Position numbers and translations under genes: made by a program
Origin: Taxillus chinensis
Lineage: Eukaryota > Streptophyta > Magnoliopsida > Santalales > Loranthaceae
Reading direction: 5' to 3'
NCBI GenBank assembly: GCA_023512835.1
Contig: CM042087.1
Coordinates: forward strand, 50,343,265 to 50,407,264
DNA: 64,000 bases
Shown here: positions 32,714 through 44,697 of the stretch, piece by piece
Layout of the letters: each line of letters begins with the position of its first letter
How positions within the stretch are numbered: the first letter of the stretch is position 1
Notes under the pieces: model-generated
What the model saw: the letters and a program-made list of their open reading frames with translations, nothing else
Told to the model about the DNA's origin: nothing
Databases searched by the model: none

Positions 32714-34815
32714 TGGGAGGAATAGGGCCACCTTAGTAAGAGCACTCAAATCAGCCATCAAAGTATGCTTACAAACGCTAAACTGCCCAGAAACATACCA
32801 TTCCAATATTTTAAGTCCCCCATTTAACAACTGCAATTTAAATATAAGCACATAACTTAGAGTTTCCTCCACCTGGTATGACTCTTATTAGGACTTAACC
32901 TTGTCTATAAAACCCTTAGCCAACAACTACATACTCTTGAACTAAAAAGGCTGCCAACACTGTGGTGAAGAACCATAATCAAGCAGAACCAAAAAATGAT
33001 CAGAACACCACCAACTCAACCATGACAAACGGAGATGCACATAATGTCAAGCCCAATCCACGGAAAACAAAAACCGATCAAGTCAAGAAAAAGTAAGGCT
33101 TAACTCCGTTATTACACCACATGAGCCCCCGTTATCTAAAGGTATATCAAACAGGCCCAAAGTATCAATAAACTCAAAGAACCCAACCATCAAAGGAGCC
33201 TCCTTACATTCCAATATAGGATTTTCAAACTCATCGATCCTTTGAAAAACCAAACCATTCACCTGCCCTAACCTATAATTCCAAGAAACCCTAGCATCAT
33301 AATTAATAGAGGAGGTAAGCCTTTTAGCCTCCCTCACATCTTTAAACCTTGTGCTCATGGGTTGTTAAGCGTGTGAGGCAACAACTTTTTGGGCAAGATG
33401 TCTAGCTTCACTATCCCATAATAAGACAGTGATCGTGTGTCTAAAACCCTCATAATTCACCCCAACACCCTATGTCTCCTTAATACCCACTCTGATGAGT
33501 AATTGGAGGCATGAACACTGAAAGTCTATCTATAGAGTGCATCTATGAGCAGACCAGCAACTGCCAGAGGCTAAACATCAATGACCTTACCACCCAGCTG
33601 ATCCACCATTTGCAACATCACTAACACACCAACAAACTCAATATCGTCCTCACCTACCTTCGAAAAAGAAGAACAACCGCCCCCAAAATTGGCACAACCA
33701 CCCTAGGAATCATCACCCTCCAACCCCCTGCTACTTCTCCCTGGAAAGTTGGGTTTCCCCTTAAACCAGTTGACCACCATTAGAGAAGTCACAATGTTAA
33801 AAACAGCTATATTCCCCTACCTGAGGGGCATCCACCCACAACTTAGTTGACTGGGCTCTCACTGCATTTAATGGGTTATGTCTACTACAATTTTATTGCT
33901 CGAAGCACCAAGGCCTAGACGACTGCCAGGAAAGAACCTCCCTCTAGCTATAACGACAAGCACCAACGTTTGGGAATGAAGGTGGCTAGCGAGTCGTCTC
34001 AGGAGCCACCGCTTGACGAGATGTCGGAAGAGAGGTGTCGAGCCCATCCAGCTTCCTTGGATCAACGCAAGCATCAATAATGGTTCATTCGCCTCGATCT
34101 TTGACACTAAGCACCAATTGGATAAACAAGGCAATAATCGCGCAGTAACTGATGCTCCAGGTCTCCTCCTGCTTAAGCCACATCACATAACGTATGAGAA
34201 TCATGCACAGAAGGGGAGCTCAAAGGAGAGACCTCCGCCACGCTAACTCCACACCTTCGACCACTAAGCCCATCATCGAGCAAGTTATTTAAAGCAGGCC
34301 ACCCTTGAGCACCTTGCCCAGCAACGATAAAAAGGGTTCCCTTGGATCTGGATGGACCTACTACATAGAATTAGAAGACACTTTCATTCCGGTTGCATTG
34401 TCGTTGAGCCAGAAACACCATATCTCCCTCCCGAAAAGAGCAGTCCTCGAATTGGGCAAGAATAAGTTTGGCCATCTCCAAAAACATGAATCGGAGCCAT
34501 GATGTAATGAGCAGATTGATCGAGATGGTGTTGATCCATGTTCAGTTTCGTTTCACAATATGAATCGACCAACCAAGAAGCTTAACCTTGAACGACTTGG
34601 ATTCAACATGGATAACACGCGAAAAAGCCAAGCTTTATCACAAACACAACGATGAGGCGAGAGAGGAGCTTTAGAAGCCACAATGATCTACCTTGATCTG
34701 TTACCGTGATGGACCACTTCGAAACGTTGGTTGCTTTCAAGTTTCCTAACGTTGCGCGTGGGCCGCACATGATTCGTAACCTAACAAGATTATTTGACAA
34801 CAACTCAAACATTAA

Positions 34816-35930
34816 TTAAATTATAACATCATGGGACCCACACTCTTAGAATTTGAAACTAGAATTTTGTTTTGGAAATAAAATCAAACAAGCCCTGGCC
34901 TGTTTGATGCGTATTTTGATTTTTATATTACCGTAGTTCGTTTATTTTTTAAAATATAGTTGAGAAAATGTTTTTTTTAAATGTGCTTTTAAAAATTAAA
35001 TCTCATAAAAATTTTAAAAATAAACTAAAATATGATGGATATAAGTAATAAAAAATAATTTATTTGAATTTCTCATCAAAATTAAGTTTATATTTAAAAA
35101 AAATGGAAAATAGTTACAAATAGGGATGTGTATCTACGTGCTAACTTGCTTTATCCACTCGATCATATCCGAACTTATATGGCACTCATGAATAAAAATT
35201 ATATAAATGAATGACTTAATTAAAAAATTTATTTTATGGTAAGTTGGATCGGTTGAACCAATCCTCCCAAAATAGAATAAAATATTTTTTTCTTGTGATT
35301 TTTTTGGATGAGTTCCTTATTTGGTTTCTAGAGCTTGTTTGGTTGTTATAATCAAAATTTGTTTTCTGTTCTTGGATATAGAAAACACCCCTCTTTGACA
35401 AATATTTTTATTTTTGATTTTCAAGAACATTGTTTTTGAATGGAAAAAAATAAAAATACATTTAGAAAAAAAAATTTCATTCGCCAGTGATCCCTCCCTC
35501 CCACTTGCGCGACATACCCCCAATGTGTGAGGCAGCCCCCCTCGCGATGCCCCCTTCGCAACGAACCCACCCTGCGATATGACAGCCCTGTCCATGCAAG
35601 TTCTTTCTTGTGTTCAAATTTTTTGTACATAAACTGATTTCATTTTGACAAAAAATAATAGCCAAACAAAATAATTTTTAAATATAATATTCCGAAAGTA
35701 GTTTTTCAAAATTATATTCAAAGTGTATATAATTTTACACTTTTTAAATATAATTATATTCAAAGTGTATATAAATTTAAAAATTTTAAATATAATTATA
35801 TTTAAAATGCATATAATTCGAAAAATTATATAAATTTTTAAATATAATTTTCAAAAACAATAACCAAAGTGCATTCAATTTTTTAAATATAATTTTCGAA
35901 AGTAGTTTTTAAAAACAGAAAACGAAAAGG
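34816..35930. other. AT-rich intergenic stretch with a probable MITE (about 35330-35675)
   Basis: The sequences TTGTTTGGTTGTTAT near 35335 and (reverse) TTGTTTGGCTATTAT near 35665 form an inverted pair around a block with a GC-rich centre (CCCACTTGCGCGACATACCC). Tandem-like ATATAATT and TATATTCAAAGTGTATATAA units follow at 35680-35830. No gene was seen. Confidence 0.4.
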
Positions 35931-36032
35931 AAAGTAAGCGAAGCACTGAACGCCAAATTTTTTCCCCCAATTACGTCCTCGCACCAAAAGAAAGGAAAGT
36001 AAGAGGAGCACTGAACGCCCCCCACGGTGAAG

Positions 36033-36176
36033 ATTGGTATCCGCCGGGAATGCTTTGCTTAACGGTAGAGCAACAACCCAACCCAAGTCTCCCATACATA
36101 AGAGATTTGGTATCCGCCGGGATTGTTTGCTTAACCGCAGAGCAACAACCCAATTCTCCCTTGCATACATAGATTC
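36033..36176. repeat. 72-bp tandem duplication in the NEN gene promoter/leader
   Basis: GGTATCCGCCGGGAATGC at 36037 and GGTATCCGCCGGGATTGT at 36109 begin two copies of a 72-bp unit that also share GCTTAACSGYAGAGCAACAA and the CATACATA-AGATT end. Just upstream, GGAAAGTAAGNGNAGCACTG also occurs twice (about 35930 and 35993). A short GTGTC array follows at 36231-36255. Confidence 0.8.
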
Positions 36177-36288
36177 GTGTACTGCAGCCCAGCTTTATCT
36201 TCGACCTCTTCTGTCTCTCTGGTTTTGCAGTGTCGTGTCGTGTCGTGCCGTGTGTAACGAAAAGAAATCGACGGACTCTGGTAAGACT

Positions 36289-39200
36289 ATGGGGGACAGG
36301 TCGGAGTTTGTTTTCTTCGATGTGGAGACGACGGTGCCGACACGGTCGGGGCAAGGGTTTGCCATACTGGAGTTCGGAGCCATCCTAGTGTGCCCCAAAA
36401 AGCTGGTGGAGCTGGAAAGCTACTCCACCCTCGTCAGACCCTCCGACCTCTCTCTCATCGACTCCCTGTCGGTTCGATGCAACGGTATCACCCGTGACGC
36501 CGTCGTTTCCGCCCCCACTTTCTCCGACGTCGCCGACAAGGTCTATGATCTCCTCCAAGGTCCCTACTCTCGCTGTCTCCTGTGTTTTCGTTTAATTTTG
36601 TGTTTCCATCCTCTGGGCTTGTTTGATTGATGGTTTGTTTGTACATTGCACAGGGAGGATTTGGGCTGGTCATAATATATTGCGGTTCGACTGTGCCCGG
36701 ATCCGGGAGGCATTCTCCTCCATAGGGCGGCCAGTGCCCGAGCCCAGAGGGACCATTGATTCCTTGGCTCTGTTGACTCAGAAGTTCGGGAGGAGAGCTG
36801 GCGATATGAAGGTGTTTGTGTTTGTACATCTGTGAAATTTGATATTCATTTTCTGTGTTTATGTTTATGCTTGTTTTGGTTTATTGGGGGTGGTATTAAA
36901 TCAAATTGGAGTGCAATAAATACACATAACCCCCACCCGCCACGCACACACACAAACCAACAGCAGAAACAAAAAAACAACCATCTTAAAAGCAATAACA
37001 GTTAAAGAGCTTAAACACAGAAGACAATCTAAAACACTCATAAACGGACATCCAATCTAGAAGAGATCCAGTGAAGTGAAACTTAAGAGCCTCCACATTG
37101 AGCTCACACTACTCGAAAATTTACACATTTATCTCACGCCAAAGTCACCGTAAAATGCAATGAGAAATAGCCTATCAAATCACGGAACGCTGGCCCACAA
37201 TCTCATACTAACAAGAAAAGAGGTCATAAACACATTAAGACATCACCAATGAAGCCCAAACAAACACAAATAAGGGAGGCCTCTAGAGCTTGGGAAGAAG
37301 CCACATTGGCTGCCATTAACTAACACAGAGTAGAGCAAAAGAGACGCAAAAGAGATTTGTTGTTGTTAGCAAATCGGTTGAAGGCTGTCTTGGGTAATTT
37401 TATCCTTCCATCTCAGAGTGCTTTTGTTGGTTGTTGACAAATCCTGGATTCAATCCTTATTGCTAATGAATGTATTGACTATTGTCTTAAAGCCTCCCTG
37501 CGTGGTGTTCTTTGTAAATTAGATTTGGAGAAGGCTTATGATCATGTCAACTGGAATTTCCTTCTTTACTTGTGCTGGAGGTGTGGGTTTTCGGAGAAAT
37601 GGAGGTGTTGGATTTCGTTATGCATCTCTTTTGCTCAGTTCTCCATTCTGGTTAATAGCAGTCCATGTGGTTTTTTTCTGAGCTCTAGAGGGTTTCGTCA
37701 AGGAGATCCTCTGTCTCCTTTGTTGTTTGTTATTGTTATAAAGGCTCTTGGTCAGTTGATTGATGTAGCTACCTCTATTGGGCTGATGTCGGGTTTTTAT
37801 GTGGGTTGCCTGGATAGGGAGCCTCTGAATATCTCTCACCTCTTCTTTGCTGATGATATTCTCATCTTTTGTGAGGCGGACCCTCTTCATCTCTTCCATT
37901 TGCGTATGCTCCTTGTTTGGTTTGAAGTTGCATCAAGGCTGCATATTAATTTGAGTAAATTAGTGTTGGCTTCTGTTGGAATGGTGCATGGCGTGGCAGC
38001 GCTTGCTGAGATTTTAGGGTGTCATCCCAGCTGCCCCTTAAATATTTAGGGCTTCCTTTGAGGGTCAAGTTCAAATCTTCCTCCTTATGGAACCCAATCA
38101 TTGAGATTATGGAGTGTCCTCTGGAGGGTTGGAAACGGCCTCTTTCCTAAGGAGAGCATGCTATAAAGAAGGTGCGGAGATTCAATCAAGCTCTTTTGGG
38201 AAGTGGTTGGGGCATTTTAGTTAGGAGAGGGAGAGGGATTTCTTCGGGATTCCTTCTGACGAAAGGCTATTGTGGTAAAATATGGTACCCTTACTGGCGG
38301 GTGAATTTCTTCTTGGCTTAGAGGGTCTCATACTAAACTTCCTTCCCTTTCTTGGTGCCTTTTGAGATTGGTAATGAATCCACGGTTTGATTTTGGGAGT
38401 ATGTGTGGTGTGGCACGATTCCCTTGAAGTAAGCTTACCCAAGTTTGTTTCGCCTTGCTTGTTTAACAAATGCTAGGGTGGTAGATCTCATCTTAGTTTA
38501 AAATAACTTGATGCATTGGGAGGTGAATTTTCGGAGTAGCTCAGGATTAGAAACTTTGGGCATTCTCTTTGTTTCTTGACCAGTTATATTCTATTAAGCC
38601 TCATTTTTCTGCCCCCGGATGTGTTTGCTTGTTTCTCTTTGTTGCCCTTTTATTTTACTCTCACCCCATCTAGGCCTTGCTATTTCCCTTGGTGTAGTAT
38701 TTGGAAGGTGCATATTCCTTATAGGGTGGCTTTCTTCTCTGGGTCTGTTGTGTCAGGAAAGATTTTAACTACAGATAATGTCTAATGTTGTGGGTTGGTA
38801 GTTGTCGGCTAGTGTTATGTGTGCAAGGTGGAGGAGGAGATAGGGTACCACATCCTTCTTCACTGTTTGGTGGCTGGGATGCTATGGGTTTTGCTTTTGA
38901 ATTTGTTTGGAGTGCATTGGGTGATGCCTTCAACCCTTGTTGGCTTTTTCTTCTATTGGTTTGGTTCGATGTGTAAGTGTTCTTTAGTTTGGTGTGTGGT
39001 TTCTCATTGCATTATTTGGTGTTTTTGGCGTAAACGCAATGCACGTCTTTTTGAGAATTGCAAGAGAAGTACGGAGAAGCTCAAATTATCCTTCTTTAGA
39101 TCCCTCTTGGATTGGATGTCTGTTTTGGGAGAGGGTCTTTGCTCTGGTATTTTAGATGTAATTGTAGGATGTTCGTTTTGATATTTTTTTCTCCCTCTAG

Positions 39201-42200
39201 AATTTGTTGTTTCTCTTAGTGTACATCTTGTGTGCCCTCTCTTCTTAATAAAAGCCTTTTATTATCCATACAAAAAGTTAGTGTGTGTGCACACAATTTT
39301 TTTTAATAATAATAATAATAACTTTTATTAAATCACCATGGAGGTGACAAAATTACAAAGTGCAAGAGGACAGGATATCAAACATCCCGTGCAAGCAAGG
39401 AACATTACAACCCACTACCATACCTAAAACAAAGGCCACACGAATGGCCCTTCACTTCCTGTGCTGATCTCTTGGTATTATCCAATATCCAGTGATTCCT
39501 CTCCTTCAAGAGTTTGTAAACTGCCATAGAGATAGCCTGCCAAAACCAGTTTGCCCGTTGAGGCCTTCTAAACCCATGTCAATACTCAAGCTTATCACCT
39601 GATTGCTGATTCCTATAGTGTATTTTGATGGCCCCCATATGCAATATAATTTTTAATTTGACACGTTTCTACATTTTTTTTTGAAATACGCTTCATCTCG
39701 TTAGAGGATTATTACAAATATTTGTTCCTTGGTTAGCTCTCTCTATATTTTCAAGTCTTCTTTAGTCTAAATAGATTATGTTCCACATCCACCTTTTTTT
39801 ATTTTGTTTTGTCTGTGTTGTTTCTTACTGTACTTGGTTATACTTGTGAGAAATCCTGTTTACTTATAGCCTATTACCTAAGCTTTCAGAGAAATCTAAT
39901 TTTCAATTTTCGTGGTAGATGGCTACTCTTGCAACATATTTCGGGCTTGGACAACAGGTGCATAGGTAATTTTGCTGACTTGCAAGTCATTTTCTCAAAC
40001 TCTTATTTTGTGACATTCTGCTTATTTATTATATTATTTATTATAGTTTATTTGAAATTTCTCTGTTGACATGTCAGGAGCTTGGATGATGTTCGGATGA
40101 ATCTTGAGGTTTTGAAGTACTGTGCAACCGTTTTGTTCTTGGTAATTTGTTAGCGATGAAAACTGTGAGATTTGCTCTTAGTGATGAGCTGATAATCCAC
40201 ACACTATTTTCTGCTTGCTGTATTGTTGTATTTCTTAATTTACTACTAATTCCAAGTTTTCTATGTTGTCATTATTTGTATTTGATTGTGAAAAGAGACC
40301 ATATTTTCATAGGCTGCAGTATTCTTCACCTTTGGCTAATTATTCTCTAGAATCTCCATAAAGATCGTTATCCAAGTGTTGGATTTAATGTTCCACCTTT
40401 GGGCTGCTGTACCATCAGCCGTTTAATTTCCTAAAATACCTGGTGGATAAATTATGTTACAATGATAACTAGTCTAACTTATTTCCTACCTTTTCAGGAA
40501 TCAAGTCTCCCTGACATATTTACGGAAAACAGTTGGGTTTCTCCAAATGCTACTACAAGAAGTCGTAGTAATGGAAAAGGATCTCCTGAGGGGAAAAAAC
40601 CAAACATGAATAGCCTTCCCCAAAGTTATGACTTGGGAAGTTGTGCAACATTATCTCCTACTAATCAAAGATTTGAGGAAAGTAATATATCATCATCATC
40701 TACAACTAGCAGCATAGGGGAAAGAATTCTCAACTTGTCAGAAGCTACCACAGGCCACCTGAATGTTTTTGACATGACCACACTCAGCAATGGGATTACC
40801 GAGGAATCCCTTCAACCAGATGTCGCAATGGAAGGAACACCTTTGGAGCCTACTGAGTTTTCATCCGGTGTACCTGTTACTGAGGAATCAAGAAGTGTCT
40901 TTTTGGAGCCTGATGAAGTTTTGATTCCTTTACTTAGTGCGTCTTTTGTTCCATTCTACCGTGGGAGTCAAAGAATAAAAGTGTTGCACAAGGATGTGAT
41001 ATTGCAGCTTTTCTGTGCTCGTCTTAGATTAAGATTTGGATTGAGTACTAAGTTTTTTGATCAAGCCGGGCGACCGCGGTTGAGCTTTGTTGTGGATGCA
41101 CCCCAAAGCTTATGCCATATTCTGGATGCCTGTGATGATATTGCTCAGAGGTTGTCAGTGGATTCTGGTAGCAGCTCTGAATGGAGGCCCTCTGTGATGC
41201 GGAAAGATGGATTTCTCAACTATCCTACTGTGAGGCTTTGGTAAGTTTCATTCCTTCTATTTTTTCTTCATGAATGAGGAAGGCATCGTGCTCAAATTTG
41301 AAGTTAAGAATGCTTAATATATCTACCACTGAAATATGACTGTAAAACTGAAAGGGAACCCTGGATATATTTGTTGCTTGTTATAGGTTTTTTTATCTTT
41401 CTTTCTCTTGAATGAATTGTTTGTTACAAGTTTATGGATTACAAATTGGAAGTTAAGTAGGCTACTTGGCCTTTAAAGATCCATGTTGGTTGGTTGTTGC
41501 CCAAACTTGTTTGTTTTGCTTTGCTTTAGCTTTGCTATGCATGATGTGCCATGGCAAACCAGGTCTTGGTTCTGAGGTAGCAGCTAAACCTGCTCGATCT
41601 CCAAGACAATACGGCCTTGGGACTTGAGGCTGTGGCAGTGCTCTGTCAGCAAATTTGGCCACACCGCTACCACCATAGAGTACACTGCCTTCATCTTTCT
41701 GAAGCCCTTAGCATCCCCATCACGTCCTTCACAGAATTTCTAGTCCTGGACGGAAACATCATGTAAGTAATCCCCATTTCTGATGTGCCGGCGTAGTACT
41801 GCTGCGTCCTCAAGGCCCGAGGCTGTATTGTTAGGGAGATCAAGCTAGTTTACCTGCTGAAGAGCCTGGCCTCTTTCGCTGTGGGATACTATGTCATCAA
41901 GTATTCCAAGCACTGCATTTGCAAACACCTGTATGGATTTTATATGAAGTGCGTTGCTTTTCAGCATTCTTAATCTTTTATAAAAGCATAATATCTCACA
42001 TTTTAATATGATATAACTGTATTTTCTTATTGCCACAGCATACCCGCTGCGGTCAAGGGGGATAACGTAAAATATGGTACAGAAATTTACCGAAAGGACT
42101 CATCTGGCGCCATTCAAGAGCTTGTGTTTAGTCAATTTGATGCTGCTGAGCTTGGGACTCATTTTGTTCCAAAAACTCACGTCGATGCATACATCTCCTT

Positions 42201-42273
42201 GGATCCATATGACTATCAGCAAAATGCAGGTATACGATTGGTAGCGAAGAAGATAATTATCAACTCCAATTGA
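36289..42273 (+). CDS. NEN1: NEN-family DEDDh exonuclease (NEN1/NEN2-type), 6 exons, 505 aa
   Basis: Complete gene with exons 36289-36559, 36654-36811, 39919-39965, 40078-40141, 40498-41240 and 42039-42273, all GT-AG, 1518 nt including the TGA stop. The N-terminal third is a DnaQ-like exonuclease: FFDVETT (Asp11, Glu13), GHNILRFDCARI (Asp103), and HRSLDD (His158, Asp163) give the DEDDh set. The middle (about 181-330) is Ser/Thr-rich and low in complexity. The conserved C-terminus has EVLIPLLSASFVPFYRGSQR, LQLFCARLRLRFGLSTKF and a final SLDPYDYQQNAGIRLVAKK. This architecture is that of the NAC45/86-dependent NEN proteins, which degrade nuclear content during phloem sieve-element maturation. 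That role is family knowledge, not visible here. The ATG at 36289 was chosen because similarity begins directly after it. Intron 2 (3.1 kb) holds LINE debris of both orientations. NEN1 versus NEN2 cannot be decided. Confidence 0.93.
36940..37275 (-). mobile_element. LINE 3' fragment, antisense, NEN intron 2
   Basis: The minus strand retains the end of the zf-RVT region and tail (AISHCIL-like block near 37160, SLLDWMSVYE near 37050). No open frame is left. It ends where a sense LINE begins, near 37280. Confidence 0.6.
37280..39275 (+). mobile_element. 5'-truncated LINE, sense, NEN intron 2 (reverse transcriptase to 3' tail)
   Basis: A 174-residue open frame at 37525-38049 encodes the reverse transcriptase core: LEKAYDHVNWNFL, SRGFRQGDPLSPLLFVIV, and catalytic HLFFADDILIF. 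After frame breaks the zf-RVT domain follows (38819-39181: MCKVEEEIGYHILLHCLVAG, WRKRNARLFENCKRSTE). The tail has AATAAAAG at 39248 and ends near 39275. It is transcribed with the host gene but lacks the endonuclease part, so it cannot move by itself. Confidence 0.88.
39295..39660 (-). mobile_element. Second retroelement 3' end, antisense, NEN intron 2
   Basis: A T8 run and an AAT microsatellite at 39298-39325 are followed by ACTTTTATTAAATCACCATG and AAATTACAAAGTGCAAGAGG, which read in reverse like a non-LTR retrotransposon tail ending in poly(A). It meets the sense LINE tail-to-tail within 20 bp. No protein domain was recognised and the right boundary is a guess. Confidence 0.45.
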
Positions 42274-44108
42274 TGGACAATGAGCACAGGCATCCAACTC
42301 AAATTTGGACAGGGGACGTGTAAAATGGCGCGTCCTTTAGGTTCTGGTGGTAAATTGAAACCTGTACATCATCTTACATGGTTTTGGAATATCAGATTGA
42401 TCATTATTTTAGCAAAGGCCCTTGATAATAGAATTATTGGAATGACATACACGGTTCTGTTCGTGTGTATATATTTCATTGAAAATCTCTGAATTGTCTG
42501 TGCATCAGTTGGCTGTTTTAACACTACAAAGGATATTGGAGGATGATTATAAAAGCTCATTCTGAAGCTGCAGCTAGCTATAAACCCTAACGCAGCAACA
42601 CAATTCTCAACCAGTGCGAGACATGAGTCATGTGAAAATCATGTTCTACCTGTCTCAAACTAATCCACATGTAAACTGAGGGGGGAAAGGGAATATGGCT
42701 GACGTGCCTTGTCAGGGTGCTTTTCTCTAACTTCAGGATGGATGTTATTCTCGGTAATAACATTTTTAAGCAAGATGGTGGATTCAGGCACCAAAATTGA
42801 TTACAAGATGGCTTTTTCCAATGATTCTGGCTTTATATTTTTTGTTCTCTGTTGATAAAATTGACCAAAAATTAAAATGGGAAGTCTACGGTTTTTACCC
42901 CTCAACTTGTAATCCATTGGTAGTTTTCATTGTAAGGAAAAACTATTTTAGACGGTAAAAAACCAACTATGGAAGCTACAGGAAAACAAACGATAAACTG
43001 CCTGACATTCACTCCAGATTCCAGAACAACTCAAGAAGCAACTATACTCCCTCTTCCTCTTATCCAATTCTTTTCACCCTCTGAAATCATATTCATTCCT
43101 TCCGCAGTGAAGATAATATTAAACGGGTTAATCATCCCCTGCAGATCAAGTATTTCTGAGTTACATGCTTACTAGTAAGAAACTCCCAATCAATAAACAA
43201 GTGAAGAGTTACAGTAGAGTTTGTAAAAACATTTAAACATTAAAAGCCTTGAGGTTGTTTTGTCTTTTTAAGTAAGGATGAAGAAGAGATTTAAATGATT
43301 GTCCGAAATGGCCTATCAACGTGAAGAATATTCATTGAAATAAAAGAATTCTACTTTAGTTGACCGTTGGCTGGGAATAATATTCATTGAAAATTTGACT
43401 ATGTTTTATTTTATCTCTTGAAAAACATAATTGAAATAAGTATTGAATGATTTATTAGCTTGCTTTAGAAAGTTCCATTGTGCTTCATTGCACTCTGATA
43501 CTCTGTTATGGACGGTTTTCATGTGATGTAACATCCATTATCCATTAAACATTCATGTGACCTGAAAATATTCAACGTGAACATGGTCACGTTGTCCCGC
43601 ATCGAATGTGCCATTCGACATAAAAAAATCAAAGATGGCTGGTCGTAAATGTGTATTATGATTCAATACTGATGGATCATGCTACTCTCGTTTCGGAAAT
43701 AGTTAAAGGTAAGAAATAGGGATAAGACTGGTTGGCACTGTCGAATGGTTAATAATAATAATAACAATTCTTAGATAAAAACTTTCTTTGACAATGACTT
43801 TATTTTTCCTTTCCAGCATTAGGTCGGTTCCTTGCTTTCTTTTTTCCTTTATAAAAACAAAACTAAAAAGTTTATAAAAACAATAGTGTGGGTGTGGTTG
43901 GTGGGTTTGAGTTTCACGTGTCTTCTGCGTGAGCATGTGTGAAAAATGAATCTGATGTTTTTTATTTGAATAAGCTTGTTTGTTTTATTATGTAGGGAAC
44001 CTCCAGCGTGTCATTTGGCTCGGTTTCTCCCCACATGCGCACACAAATATATTCATGAATTTAAAATAACTCAGACAGATTGGAATGACAATTTAATCCG
44101 TATCCGCT
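42274..44108. other. NEN 3' UTR and adjoining intergenic DNA
   Basis: The first 200-300 bases after the NEN stop are presumably 3' UTR, though no single polyadenylation site stands out. The rest is AT-rich and shows no gene, terminal repeats or RNA gene that I can recognise. Confidence 0.5.
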
Positions 44109-44697
44109 CTTACAGATAAGAATGACAATTTAACCCGTATCCGTCCCAACCCGTCCCGATGGAGCGGGTATTTTTTGAATTTAACGGGTAACGGGGCAGG
44201 TACGGGACAATAATTTTTTGCCCCGCCGGGTAATGGGGCGGGGACGGGGCAAGCATGCCCCGCCCCTACCCGCCAAAAATTCCTGCCCCGTATTCCCACC
44301 TCGTTTACCCGATTAGCTTCCGCCTCGTTAGCTACCGGTCATCCCGCATACACGTCCCGCAGGGGAGGTTCTGGGTTCGATTTCTCATCCTGACAAAATA
44401 TTTTGCCAGGATTTTTCGCGCGGGGCGGCTAGCGCTGGGTTGGGCGGGCGGGGTGCCTTGGACTAGTGAGCTGGGCTCGAGTGGGGTGGCGGGCTGGACT
44501 GGACTGGGCTTTAACTGCAGCGGGAAGGGAATCCCCGCCCCGCCCGCCCCGTGCCCTGACGGGGCGGGGATGGGGCGAAAAATTTAATACCCGCCGAGGC
44601 ACGGGGCGGGTATGAGTAATTTTTTCCTTAGCGGGGATGGGGATGGGGAGACCCAATACCCGCCCCGCCCCGCCCCATTGCCATCCCTACTTACAGA
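44109..44697. mobile_element. Non-autonomous hAT element with perfect 8-bp target duplication
   Basis: Body 44117-44689 (573 bp). The ends TAAGAATGACAATTTAACCC and (reverse) TAGGGATGGCAATGGGGCGG are an imperfect inverted repeat. The direct repeats CTTACAGA at 44109-44116 and 44690-44697 are exact. The interior is dominated by CCCGCCCCGCCCC/GGGGCGGGG runs in both directions, which could fold into long GC hairpins. Accidental open frames on both strands are not genes. Just outside its left end, 44080-44106 repeats the subterminal sequence (GAATGACAATTTAATCCGTA). Confidence 0.9.

Larger units (their letters stand above)
29190..34815 (-). mobile_element. Long degraded LINE, antisense, between SMC3 and NEN genes
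   Basis: Domains appear in proper order on the minus strand. ORF1-like remains lie at about 34600-33400 (weak). The end of the endonuclease lies at 33358-33083 (FFEFIDTLGLFDIPLDNGG, then SWLDRFLFSVDWA). The reverse transcriptase runs from about 31500 to 30550, with FSSSQGLKQRDLLS at 31200 and catalytic LLFADDTFMLCEA near 31020. The zf-RVT lies at 30031-29600 and the tail ends near 29200. Stops and frameshifts are frequent, so it is inactive. It carries three insertions: a short repeat at about 31670-31862, a MITE at 32314-32710, and the leader-like copy at 29254-29475 in its 3' tail. Confidence 0.82.

Noticed and set aside
36034..36288. Upstream in-frame extension of the NEN coding sequence
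   Set aside because: It runs through the duplicated promoter/leader and has no similarity to the family; the ATG at 36289 starts exactly where similarity begins.
44255..44656. Overlapping open frames of 110 and 75 codons on opposite strands
   Set aside because: Both are low-complexity translations of opposing GC runs in a hAT element.
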